A stretch of DNA of 32,327 nt from contig PBIQ01000005.1 of NCBI GenBank assembly GCA_002720485.1, positions 1 through 32,327 on the forward strand. Direction: 5' to 3'. A program made the translations under genes and the position numbers. Position 1 is the stretch's first letter. Every line of letters starts with the position of its first letter. Below are positions 1-8,078 of the stretch, one piece after another. This stretch comes from Acidimicrobiaceae bacterium. Lineage in GTDB: Bacteria; Actinomycetota; Acidimicrobiia; Acidimicrobiales; UBA8592. The notes under the pieces were generated by a model. It worked only from the letters and a program-made list of their open reading frames with translations. It did not search any database and had not been told where the DNA came from.

Positions 1-84
1 AGAATTGAACGAAATTTTTACCACCGTTTTCTAGGGTCGCCATGACTAAAGGTAAAGTGGGACCAGTAAAGAAGGAGAGACGAT

Positions 85-1827
85 TTGTCCTACGACCTCA
101 TAATCACCGGCGGAAAGGTCGTTGATGGAACCGGCTCCGCCCCATATGGCGCCGACGTAGCTATCAAAGATGGGGTGATTGCAAAAGTCGGTGATCTATC
201 CGGAGCTGAATCAGCAGATGCTATTAACGCGGAGAACCGAATCGTCACACCGGGCTTTGTCGACATTCATACCCACTATGACGGACAAGTCACCTGGGAC
301 AGTCAACTCGAACCATCATCAGGTCATGGAGTAACAACAGTCGTAATGGGAAACTGCGGAGTAGGATTCGCACCCGTACGCCCAGGTAAAGAAGAATGGC
401 TAATCCAATTGATGGAAGGAGTCGAAGACATCCCCGGCACCGCACTATCGGAAGGTATGGATTGGCAGTGGGAAACATTCCCCGAGTATTTAGACGCACT
501 TGATGGAAAAGAGTTCGCCATCGACGTCGGTACTCAGATAGCTCACGGAGCCGTACGCGCCTACGTCATGGGAGAACGGGGAGCAAAAAATGATCCAGCG
601 ACACCTGAAGATATCGCAGAAATAAAAACCATCGTACGCGAAGCTATCGAAGCAGGAGCTCTGGGCGTATCTACATCGCGTGTCCTCGGCCATAGAGCAA
701 TGGACGGCGAACCAGTCCCCGGGACCTTTGCTGCAGAAGATGAACTGTACGGGTTGGGTCGAGCCCTTCAAGAAGCCGGAACAGGAGTATTCGAACTAGC
801 ACCAGCCGGAGCCGACGGACAAGACCTCATCAAAGCGCCATCGGAGATGGAATGGATGAAAAAACTTTCATCTGACATAGGCCGTCCGGTCACTTTTGCC
901 ATGCTTCAAAATGAGGCAGAACCAGACCTCTGGGAACAACTCCTCGAAGAGTCCCTCCGGTCAAGCGAACAGGGCAGCCAATGTTTCCCCCAAGTCGCCG
1001 GCCGCCCCTTCGGGCTTCTCATAGGCCTCCAAACCCACCACGCGTTCGCGAAGAGGCCAACCTTCGCAGCCCATGCCCACTTGCCGCACGAAGAGCTGGT
1101 TGCCAAACTCAAAGAACCTAAAGTCCGAAGCTCAATTTTGGACGAAGAAGACACCCCTACAGATCCAGCGATCCTGTTCGATGGAATGGCCCGACTCGTT
1201 CAAGCCATGACACACCGCCTATACCCCCTCGGAAAAATCCCAGATTATGAACCAGCACCCGACCAAAGCATCGTCGCTATTGCCGAACGCACAGGCGCTT
1301 CACCTCTCGAAGTGCTCTACGACTACATGCTCGAAGACGGAGGGCATGCCATGGCTATGATGCCGATCTTCAACTATGTCAACGGCAACCATGACGCCAT
1401 TCGAGAAATGCTCCTCCACCCACAAGCCGTTTCAGGCCTCTCAGATGGCGGAGCGCATTGTGGGATGATCTGTGATGCTTCCATACCTACCTTTATGCTC
1501 AGCCACTGGGCAAGAGATAGATCTCGCGGAGAGAAACTTCCCTTGGAATGGGTCGTCAAGAAGCAAACTAATGACACCGCCACCCTTTACGGACTCACCG
1601 ACAGGGGACTGATACAAGAAGGAAAACGCGCAGATCTAAACGTGATCAACTTTCCCACATTGAATCTCTCTGGGCCGAAAATGGTTCACGATCTCCCAGC
1701 AGGCGGCCGACGACTCTTACAAGAAGCTACAGGGTACGACTATACGATCGTTGCCGGCCAAATAACCAGAAAACAGGGCCAAGACACCGGACTGCGCCCC
1801 GGCAGACTCATCCGAGGCGCGAAGTAA
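85..1827 (+). CDS. N-acyl-D-amino-acid deacylase-type amidohydrolase
   Basis: This 580-residue protein belongs to the amidohydrolase_3 / D-aminoacylase family, zinc enzymes that hydrolyse the amide of N-acyl-D-amino acids or related cyclic amides. The N-terminal strand and 'GGKVVDGTG' are typical, followed by metal ligands H62 and H64 in 'DIHTHYDGQ', C91 in 'GNCGVGF', and a late 'SDGGAHCG' stretch carrying the expected catalytic Asp. The C-terminus ends with the usual composite beta-sandwich ('GLIQEGKRADLNVINF'). The start is TTG at 85, chosen because an AAGGAGAG ribosome-binding site lies just upstream and the family N-terminus begins there. The next gene starts five bases after the stop, so co-transcription is likely. 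Actinobacterial members of this family are numerous and often act on unknown substrates; D-aminoacylase activity is a family guess, the fold assignment is firm. Confidence 0.9.
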   Translation: MSYDLIITGGKVVDGTGSAPYGADVAIKDGVIAKVGDLSGAESADAINAENRIVTPGFVDIHTHYDGQVTWDSQLEPSSGHGVTTVVMGNCGVGFAPVRPGKEEWLIQLMEGVEDIPGTALSEGMDWQWETFPEYLDALDGKEFAIDVGTQIAHGAVRAYVMGERGAKNDPATPEDIAEIKTIVREAIEAGALGVSTSRVLGHRAMDGEPVPGTFAAEDELYGLGRALQEAGTGVFELAPAGADGQDLIKAPSEMEWMKKLSSDIGRPVTFAMLQNEAEPDLWEQLLEESLRSSEQGSQCFPQVAGRPFGLLIGLQTHHAFAKRPTFAAHAHLPHEELVAKLKEPKVRSSILDEEDTPTDPAILFDGMARLVQAMTHRLYPLGKIPDYEPAPDQSIVAIAERTGASPLEVLYDYMLEDGGHAMAMMPIFNYVNGNHDAIREMLLHPQAVSGLSDGGAHCGMICDASIPTFMLSHWARDRSRGEKLPLEWVVKKQTNDTATLYGLTDRGLIQEGKRADLNVINFPTLNLSGPKMVHDLPAGGRRLLQEATGYDYTIVAGQITRKQGQDTGLRPGRLIRGAK

Positions 1828-1832
1828 CCACA

Positions 1833-2300
1833 ATGGACGCCATGCAGCGATTCACCCAGGCGGCAGAACAGTCCGGCTTCTCAGTAGTAGCTGAACAATT
1901 TCCTGAAGGTACACGAACAGCTAAAGATGCCGCTGCCGCCGTCGGATGTGAACTCGCACAAATAGTCAAATCATTAGTCTTTATCCACGAAGAGAATCCA
2001 TACCTAGTTTTAGCTTCAGGGAAAAACCGGGTAGATGAATCTCTCGTAGCCAAAGTAATGGGTATCGACTCACTTTCCATAGCGACCCCAGAGCAAGTCC
2101 GGGAAGCAACAGGTTTCGCAATCGGAGGAACCCCGCCCTTTGGCCACCCAACGCCGATTCCGACCACTCTCGACAAAGATTTACTTGAATACGAAACAGT
2201 ATGGGCAGCAGCTGGAACACCAGACACATGTTTCCCAATCAGCCCACAAGACCTCGAGAAAATAACCTCTGCAGTCGTTACTGATATCGCTGCAGCATAA
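1833..2300 (+). CDS. YbaK/EbsC-type aminoacyl-tRNA deacylase
   Basis: A 155-residue stand-alone editing domain of the YbaK/ProX/EbsC family, which hydrolyses misacylated tRNA such as Cys-tRNA(Pro) or Ala-tRNA(Pro) in the cytoplasm. The conserved lysine sits at K46 ('QIVKSLVF'), exactly where the family's functional lysine is expected, and the family loop 'GFAIGGTPPFGH' lies near residues 103-114. Length matches single-domain members. It follows the amidohydrolase by five bases and precedes an SDR gene by about 33 bases, so it probably rides in the same transcript without a pathway link. Which aminoacyl-tRNA it edits cannot be told from the sequence. Confidence 0.88.
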   Translation: MDAMQRFTQAAEQSGFSVVAEQFPEGTRTAKDAAAAVGCELAQIVKSLVFIHEENPYLVLASGKNRVDESLVAKVMGIDSLSIATPEQVREATGFAIGGTPPFGHPTPIPTTLDKDLLEYETVWAAAGTPDTCFPISPQDLEKITSAVVTDIAAA

Positions 2301-2333
2301 AGTAAAAGTACGAAAGATAAGGCAGGTAACGAT

Positions 2334-3239
2334 ATGGGCATGTGTGAAGGGAAAGTAATCATCGTCACTGGGGCAGCCCGAGGCTTAGGGCGAGCCCATG
2401 CTCTAGCGTTAGCCCAACAAGGAGCTCGCGTCGTGGTAAACGACCTTGGGGTTGAACGTGATGGAACCGCAGCAGCTTCAGGGCCAGCCCAAGCAGTTGT
2501 CGATGAAATCGTAACTGCTGGCGGGGAGGCCATCGCCAACAATGCCGATGTTGCCGATTGGAACCAGGCAGAAGCGATGATACAACAAGCCATTGACCAG
2601 TGGGGAGTACTCGACGGCCTCATTTGCAACGCCGGTTTCCTCCGAGACAGGATGCTCGCAAGCATGAGCGAAGAAGAATGGGACACTGTTGTACGCGTAC
2701 ACCTAAAAGGACATTTCGCTCCTGCACGGCATGCCATAACGCATTGGAGGGAACGAGCCAAACAAGGCGAAAATATCCAAGCAAGAATAGTTAACACAAG
2801 CTCAGGTGCTGGACTCATGGGATCGATAGGTCAGGGAAACTACGCAGCTGCAAAAGCAGCGATAGCACAACTAACAATTCAACAAGCAAGCGAATGGGGG
2901 CGATACGGAGTGCTCGTGAACGCAATAGCCCCCGACGCGAGAACACGCATGACGGAAGGAATCTTCTACTCTTCTGACGACATTCAAGAGGGACAATTCG
3001 ATGAAAAAGCCCCTGAAAATGTCTCCCCCTTAGTCGTATGGCTCGCCAGCCCAGAATGCGACGTAACCGGCAGAACCTTTGAAGCAACAGGAGGGCAACT
3101 CAATGTCTGCGATGGATGGCAACATGGGCCGGTCCAATCAGTAGGAGATCGACAAATAAAGGTTGAAGAAATCAGCGACCTAGTTCATGCAAGCATAGAA
3201 AACGCTCCTCCGCCAGAAAGCGTATACGGAGCCCAATAG
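2334..3239 (+). CDS. SDR family dehydrogenase, MFE-2/Hsd4A-like
   Basis: A 301-residue short-chain dehydrogenase. The Rossmann motif 'VTGAARGLGRAHA' is at residues 11-23, followed by 'NDLGVERDG', 'CNAGFLRD' and the catalytic Ser-Tyr-Lys set in 'NTSSGAGLMGSIGQGNYAAAKAA'. The aspartate after the second strand favours NAD(H). This arrangement, with a long C-terminal tail after the active site, is characteristic of the 3-hydroxyacyl-CoA dehydrogenase part of multifunctional enzyme type 2 and of mycobacterial Hsd4A, which oxidises hydroxyacyl-CoA intermediates of steroid side-chain beta-oxidation. The acyl-CoA dehydrogenase pair and synthetase downstream support a beta-oxidation role; the precise substrate is inference. 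ATG 2334 follows an AGG-containing site; ATG 2340 is an alternative start. Confidence 0.87.
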   Translation: MGMCEGKVIIVTGAARGLGRAHALALAQQGARVVVNDLGVERDGTAAASGPAQAVVDEIVTAGGEAIANNADVADWNQAEAMIQQAIDQWGVLDGLICNAGFLRDRMLASMSEEEWDTVVRVHLKGHFAPARHAITHWRERAKQGENIQARIVNTSSGAGLMGSIGQGNYAAAKAAIAQLTIQQASEWGRYGVLVNAIAPDARTRMTEGIFYSSDDIQEGQFDEKAPENVSPLVVWLASPECDVTGRTFEATGGQLNVCDGWQHGPVQSVGDRQIKVEEISDLVHASIENAPPPESVYGAQ

Positions 3240-3271
3240 CACGCTACAGCTCACTAGCCTCTCTCAGTCTC

Positions 3272-3298
3272 GTAACGCGATGTTAACAATCTAGAAAC
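3272..3298 (+). promoter_or_regulatory. GlnR-like operator, three 5-mers at 11-bp period
   Basis: GTAAC (3272-3276), TTAAC (3283-3287) and GAAAC (3294-3298) are each separated by exactly six bases. The actinobacterial nitrogen regulator GlnR binds GTnAC-n6-GnAAC half-site pairs, so the outer units match and the middle unit deviates at its first base. The site lies 74-100 bases before a P-II gene, a classic GlnR target. Binding is inference. Confidence 0.5.
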
Positions 3299-3333
3299 AC
3301 AAACACCCGGCGGATAGATTAGGGTAATAGTAA

Positions 3334-3710
<377 letters not shown>

Positions 3711-3838
3711 AGCTTCATCCGCCCGCTGGAACTGTAACTAGATTCCCTTTATCACGATTTTCTTGTAAAAAAATCCGCTCCTGTTTCTAAGAGGGGTATC
3801 GTAAAATCCAAGTAGATCTTTAATGCATGGAGCGGCAC

Positions 3839-5017
3839 GTGTTTCTCGAGGAAACCCCTGAACAACAATCCTTTCGAAAAGAAGTCCGAGAATATTTCGC
3901 TGGACTGATGACAGATGACATCCGCGAAGGTCTCCGCGGAGCTCATGAAACCTCCCCGATACGACGGCAGCTATTCCTCCAAATGGGGAAGGATGGAATG
4001 TTAGGTGTTGGCTGGCCAAAGGAATACGGCGGGCAGGGCCGCACACCAACCGACCAGTTCATCTTTTATGATGAATCTGTCCGCGCAAATGCACCGATGC
4101 CATTTGTGACCCTCAATACTGTCGGACCAACACTTATGGAGATGGGAAGCCAAGAACATAAGGATTTTTTCCTCCCGAAAATTCTCTCCGGAGAAATCAC
4201 ATTCGCAATCGGGTATAGCGAAGCAGGAGCAGGAACAGACCTTCTATCTCTGAGCACACGAGCTGAGCGTGACGGAGATGAATGGGTCATTAACGGCCAA
4301 AAAATGTGGACGAGCGGAGCCAATGAAGCCGACTATGTCTGGTTAGCGTGCCGGACAAACCCCGAAGCTAAGAAGCACAAGGGAATTTCAATCATTATTG
4401 TCCCAACAGACACGAAAGGCTTTAGTTATACCCCAATCGTGACAGTGGGGAATGCTACAACAACAGCAACCTACTATGACGAAGTCCGGGTTCCGTATAC
4501 GAACCTAGTCGGTGACCTAGATGGAGGGTGGGGGCTGATCGCAAGCCAATTGAACCACGAACGAGTTGGGCTAGCAGCCGTGAGCGTCCTCTCTTTCCGA
4601 CTATATGACGATGTGGTGAGGTGGGCTACGGCGACGGAAACCAGCAACGGACAATATGTCATAGACCTTCCATGGGTACAAATGGACCTTGCTAAATGCA
4701 GGGCAAAGCTAGATGCGCTGAACCTGATGAACTGGAGAATGACTACAGCTGTGGAAGCTGGCGAGTTGCAGCCATATCACGCGTCAACAGCGAAAGTGTA
4801 TGGGACTGAAAGCGTATCAGACGTATATCACTTACTTCTCGGAGTTGTCGGGGCAGCCGGTCACGTACGTGGCGGTTCACCGGGAGCGATTCTGCGTGGT
4901 GAGCTTGAAGCCGCAGGCCGGTCAGCGCAGATCAATACCTTCGGTGGAGGAGTAAATGAAATCCAACGAGAAATCATAGCCTGGATGGGACTAGGGATGA
5001 GCAGAGGGAAGCGCTGA
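3839..5017 (+). CDS. Acyl-CoA dehydrogenase, FadE26/ChsE4-like subunit
   Basis: A flavin acyl-CoA dehydrogenase that introduces an alpha-beta double bond into acyl-CoA. An open frame reaches ATG 3827, but GTG 3839 is preferred: GGAG at 3829-3832 sits six bases before it and the family N-terminus is 'MFLEETPEQQ'; this gives 392 residues. 'AIGYSEAGAGTDL' is the FAD-contact strand and 'INGQKMWTSGA' follows. The usual late catalytic Glu position reads 'FGGGVNEIQ' with Gly, while a Glu is found at 241 in 'LNHERVGLA', the isovaleryl-CoA-type site used in FadE26/ChsE4. The next gene starts four bases after the stop and encodes a second, complementary dehydrogenase, which matches the alpha2beta2 heterotetramers described for mycobacterial steroid side-chain catabolism. 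Substrate assignment is inference. Confidence 0.92.
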   Translation: MFLEETPEQQSFRKEVREYFAGLMTDDIREGLRGAHETSPIRRQLFLQMGKDGMLGVGWPKEYGGQGRTPTDQFIFYDESVRANAPMPFVTLNTVGPTLMEMGSQEHKDFFLPKILSGEITFAIGYSEAGAGTDLLSLSTRAERDGDEWVINGQKMWTSGANEADYVWLACRTNPEAKKHKGISIIIVPTDTKGFSYTPIVTVGNATTTATYYDEVRVPYTNLVGDLDGGWGLIASQLNHERVGLAAVSVLSFRLYDDVVRWATATETSNGQYVIDLPWVQMDLAKCRAKLDALNLMNWRMTTAVEAGELQPYHASTAKVYGTESVSDVYHLLLGVVGAAGHVRGGSPGAILRGELEAAGRSAQINTFGGGVNEIQREIIAWMGLGMSRGKR

Positions 5018-5021
5018 ACAC

Positions 5022-6155
5022 ATGAACTTCGACCTCACCGAAGAGCAGCAAGCACTACTGGAACTCAGCAACCAAATATTCGAAGGATCATCACCATCGG
5101 ACCGCGTAGAAGAAATCGAAACGACAGAAGATCGCTTCGACCGTGACCTATGGAAAGAACTCGCAAACGCTAACATTCTGGGAGTAGCGATACCCGAAGA
5201 GCACGGAGGCCTCGGGTTCGGAATTTTTGAACTCTGTCTTGTTCTGGAACAGCAAGGAAGAACAGTCGCTCCGGTCCCACTCCTCCCAACACTTGTCATG
5301 GGGGCGCTTCCCATCGTCGAATTCGGAACAGCGGAACAACAATCACGCCTCCTCCCAGCTATCGCATCAGGGAAATGTATTGTGACCGGAGGATTTCAAG
5401 AATGGGGAGCCAACAACCCACTCGACACCTCATTGGAAGCACAGTGCAAAGACGGACAATGGACACTAAACGGGGCTAAACCCGCCGTCCCAGCAGCCCA
5501 CATCGCCGATTATCTAGTCGTGCCAGCCAAAACAGACGCAGAAAACACTCACTTGTTTCTCATAGAAAGAGAAGCAACCGGTTTAACTGTCACGACAAAC
5601 ATCACCACGAACAGGGAACTTCAATCCCAAATCGATTGTGGTGCTGTGCCTGCAGAACCTTTAGGAGAACTCGGGCAAGGAAACCTCCCAATTCTCTGGA
5701 TACTCGAAAGAATCAATGTGGCGACCTCAGCTATAGCAGTTGGATGCTGTACCAAGGCAACTGAAATGGCGGCAGAATACACCAGCGAACGCGAACAATT
5801 CGGAAGGCCCCTTTCACACAACCAAGCGGTAACGCAGCGTGCAGCAGACTGCTACATAGGGACAGACGCGATGCGCCTTGTTCTTTGGCAGGCAGCCTGG
5901 CGTCTAGACGCAGGCTACCCAGCCTCCGAAGAAGTACGCATAGCGAAATGGTGGGCTTCAGAAGTTGGGCAGAAGGTAGTCCATGATGTTCAACACCTGC
6001 ACGGGGGAATGGGAGCAGATGTTGATTACCCCGTGCATAGATATTTTCTGTGGGTCAAACAATTAGAAAACTTTCTAGGTGGAGGATCCGCACAACTAGC
6101 TGAACTAGGGTCACTCATAACGACAAAGGCCAAAGCAAACACCTTTACGTATTGA
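5022..6155 (+). CDS. Acyl-CoA dehydrogenase, FadE27/ChsE5-like subunit
   Basis: A 377-residue acyl-CoA dehydrogenase family protein, more divergent than its upstream neighbour. N-terminal 'MNFDLTEEQQALLELSNQIFEG' and 'AIPEEHGGLGFG' are typical; the C-terminal domain has 'YTSEREQFGRPLSHNQAV' (flavin phosphate contact) and 'HLHGGMGADVDYPVHRYF', a motif seen in FadE27-type subunits. The middle beta domain is weakly conserved ('EWGANNPLDTSLEA' in place of the usual flavin-contact strand) and I see no obvious catalytic Glu at either standard position. This fits a partner subunit that supplies half of a shared active site with the protein encoded four bases upstream. Start ATG 5022 is the natural family N-terminus. 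Confidence 0.9.
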   Translation: MNFDLTEEQQALLELSNQIFEGSSPSDRVEEIETTEDRFDRDLWKELANANILGVAIPEEHGGLGFGIFELCLVLEQQGRTVAPVPLLPTLVMGALPIVEFGTAEQQSRLLPAIASGKCIVTGGFQEWGANNPLDTSLEAQCKDGQWTLNGAKPAVPAAHIADYLVVPAKTDAENTHLFLIEREATGLTVTTNITTNRELQSQIDCGAVPAEPLGELGQGNLPILWILERINVATSAIAVGCCTKATEMAAEYTSEREQFGRPLSHNQAVTQRAADCYIGTDAMRLVLWQAAWRLDAGYPASEEVRIAKWWASEVGQKVVHDVQHLHGGMGADVDYPVHRYFLWVKQLENFLGGGSAQLAELGSLITTKAKANTFTY

Positions 6156-6165
6156 AAAGAGGACT

Positions 6166-6747
6166 ATGAGCACACAGCACTCATACTTACCAGCAGGCAC
6201 TCTCGAAAAAACTTCTAGCTATAACCACGCCCGATACGGCCATACCCTGAAGATCTTTTCAGACGTAGCATCACGATCCAAGCACGATCAACAGACATGC
6301 TGCGAAGAGTGGAATGTCCAAGACGTACTTGAACATGCGACCATGGTCATGACTATGGTCGACCAGGTTGACTCAGATAACCCAAACTTCTCAACAGATT
6401 CTGACCCTGTAGCTCTCGCCGCCCACTATGCACAAGGGATTGAAGGCCGATGGAATGAAGAAAGCCTTAAAAAAATTGTCCAAACACCGTTCGGCGAGAT
6501 GACGGTAGACGATTTTCTCGGGATTATCTGGCTGGATACCATCACCCATGTGTGGGATATCGCTGATGCATCCGCAATTGATCATTGCATTCCCCAAGCT
6601 ATGGCTGAGGAAGCATACGACGTGATGAAACCGAGAGAAGCAGGGTTACGAGGACCGGGACGCTTCGGCCCCGCTCTTGAACCCACATCGGACGACGCTG
6701 TTGATCGCTACATTGCCCTCACCGGTCGAGCTTCAGTCAGAGGATAA
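6166..6747 (+). CDS. TIGR03086/maleylpyruvate-isomerase-type metal-binding protein
   Basis: A 193-residue protein of the DinB/mycothiol-dependent maleylpyruvate isomerase superfamily, four-helix proteins that bind a divalent metal through histidines. 'WNVQDVLEHATMVM' in the first half and 'WLDTITHVWDIADA' in the second carry the expected metal-ligand histidines, and 'TPFGEMTVDDFLG' between them is typical of the TIGR03086 subgroup. Members are common in actinobacteria that make mycothiol, but few have known reactions. It starts ten bases after the dehydrogenase pair behind a GAGG site, so it belongs to the same transcript. A thiol-dependent detoxification or isomerisation role is only suggested by family. 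Confidence 0.78.
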   Translation: MSTQHSYLPAGTLEKTSSYNHARYGHTLKIFSDVASRSKHDQQTCCEEWNVQDVLEHATMVMTMVDQVDSDNPNFSTDSDPVALAAHYAQGIEGRWNEESLKKIVQTPFGEMTVDDFLGIIWLDTITHVWDIADASAIDHCIPQAMAEEAYDVMKPREAGLRGPGRFGPALEPTSDDAVDRYIALTGRASVRG

Positions 6748-6752
6748 TCTCC

Positions 6753-7685
6753 CTAACACGAAAAGTTGAGTTCAAGCCCAGGCCGAGGCCAATCTAAAGC
6801 TAGTAACGACCCAGACCCAGATTCGGTTACATATGCGACATTGGCATCGTCTCGGCTAAAAGCAACATTCGTTGTTAACGGCCCGTCAATGGGCACATAC
6901 TCATGGGACTCATCGGGCCTGACGACAAGAAGACCATCAGGTAACGCGGCGACGACAACAGTTCCGTCTTCCTCAACAGCAAGAGAGTCGAGCGAGCCGA
7001 GAGTATTAGCTATACAGCGACCCCTTCTGCTCTTGAGAACCCCAGGCTCCTCGAGATCATACGCCCATAACCTTCCTGTCGTAGTCTGAGCAACGTACAG
7101 CGTCTTCCCATCAGGAGAAAGCCCACACCCATTCGGGTGGTCGATATTATCTATACACCGCTGAATAGACGACCCATCAGGCTGAGCGTAATAAACAGCC
7201 CCCTTATCGATCTCTCTCGGTCGCTGTTTCCCAAGGTCAGTAAACCAGAAACCACCGGTTGTGTCGAAAACAATATCATTCGGACCGCACAAATGGTCTC
7301 CTTCGAACTCATGATACACCTGCGTAATTTCCCCAGTCGTAAGATCAACACGGTCTACAGACCCAGAAACATAATTTGGAGCCTGATTTGCTCCTGTCGA
7401 ACGATCAAGCGGAAATCTCATTCCCTTATGCTCTGTCCAAATAAATCCCCCATTATTACAAACGTACATGCACCCATCTGGCCCGACAGCTGCACCATTC
7501 GGCCCTGCGGAACCCGGGTCCTCCCATTCAGCAATGGTCTCTCGTACCCCATCAGGTGTGACACGAGAAAGACGCGGCCCAGATATTTCTACCAGAACAA
7601 TACTGCCATCGTCCATGACAACAGGCCCCTCAGGGAAATCAAGGCCAGTAGCTAACACGGTTACATTTCTTTCCATACCAAACAT
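6753..7685 (-). CDS. SMP-30/gluconolactonase family protein
   Basis: A beta-propeller lactonase-type protein (SMP-30/LRE family) that typically hydrolyses sugar lactones or related esters with a bound divalent metal. Conserved pieces in order are 'GLDFPEGPVV' (metal Glu), 'GPNGAAVGPDGCMYVCNNGG', 'CGPNDIVFDTTGGFWFTDLG', 'HPNGCGLSPDGKTLYVAQT' and 'SLDSLAVEEDGTVVVAA'. The frame stays open up to GTG 7733, but that would abut the divergent gene at 7734; ATG 7685, with a weak AGGT upstream, or ATG 7676 gives a family-like N-terminus of about 310 residues. It is convergent with the preceding gene, only five bases separating the stops. Substrate unknown. Confidence 0.85.
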   Translation of the reverse strand: MFGMERNVTVLATGLDFPEGPVVMDDGSIVLVEISGPRLSRVTPDGVRETIAEWEDPGSAGPNGAAVGPDGCMYVCNNGGFIWTEHKGMRFPLDRSTGANQAPNYVSGSVDRVDLTTGEITQVYHEFEGDHLCGPNDIVFDTTGGFWFTDLGKQRPREIDKGAVYYAQPDGSSIQRCIDNIDHPNGCGLSPDGKTLYVAQTTTGRLWAYDLEEPGVLKSRRGRCIANTLGSLDSLAVEEDGTVVVAALPDGLLVVRPDESHEYVPIDGPLTTNVAFSRDDANVAYVTESGSGSLLALDWPRPGLELNFSC

Positions 7686-7733
7686 TACACGAGACCTATG
7701 CGCAGGGCATCCTGATCCGATTAGAATCTTCAC

Positions 7734-8039
7734 ATGTTTATTTCCATTGACCCAGATACGAAAACAGCTTCAATCCAAGAACCCGAAGTCCTAACTGCTT
7801 TCCACATTGAAAGCCCAGAACACAAAGAAGATCTAGTTGCTTCCACTATCGGAAACGGAGCAGAGCCAGCTGGAGACGCACATGTGTGGGTGAGTATTGA
7901 ATGGATTACCCACGATGTTAAAGGAAAAGTCTCCGATAACTGGGAAGAAGACTTCTCAGGAATGGTCCAATATGCGCAAGGCAAGGGATGGGTCAATGAA
8001 ACTGGAACACATTTAAAGGCGCATATCAAAATTGACTAA
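7734..8039 (+). CDS. Small conserved-looking protein of unknown function
   Basis: A 101-residue acidic protein without signal peptide, membrane segment or cysteine. I do not recognise the family. It has a mixed alpha/beta look with 'VWVSIEWITHDVKGK' and 'FSGMVQYAQGKGWVNETG' as the most structured stretches, and reads like a compact soluble domain. An equally long antisense frame (about 7730-8029) exists, but the + frame is preferred since it starts with ATG, its composition suits a real protein and the acyl-CoA synthetase follows 39 bases downstream on the same strand. The ribosome-binding site is weak. The lactonase gene is divergent from it with about 48 bases between preferred starts. Co-transcription with the synthetase is likely. 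Confidence 0.6.
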   Translation: MFISIDPDTKTASIQEPEVLTAFHIESPEHKEDLVASTIGNGAEPAGDAHVWVSIEWITHDVKGKVSDNWEEDFSGMVQYAQGKGWVNETGTHLKAHIKID

Positions 8040-8078
8040 CTCAACCACGAGCTATGTTCCCAATAGTCAGGGGAAAAT

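Noticed and set aside
1981-1990. TTATCCACG resembling a DnaA box
   Set aside because: Single occurrence inside the YbaK-type coding region, with no cluster or origin-type genes.
1808-2818. Long open frame of 336 codons on the minus strand
   Set aside because: It is antisense to the YbaK-type and SDR genes, whose protein motifs are clear; the antisense product is low-complexity Ser/Ala/Thr-rich and has no recognisable domain.
7137-7655. 172-codon plus-strand open frame inside the SMP-30 gene
   Set aside because: The minus-strand propeller motifs are unambiguous and the + frame has no domain, start signal or partner gene.
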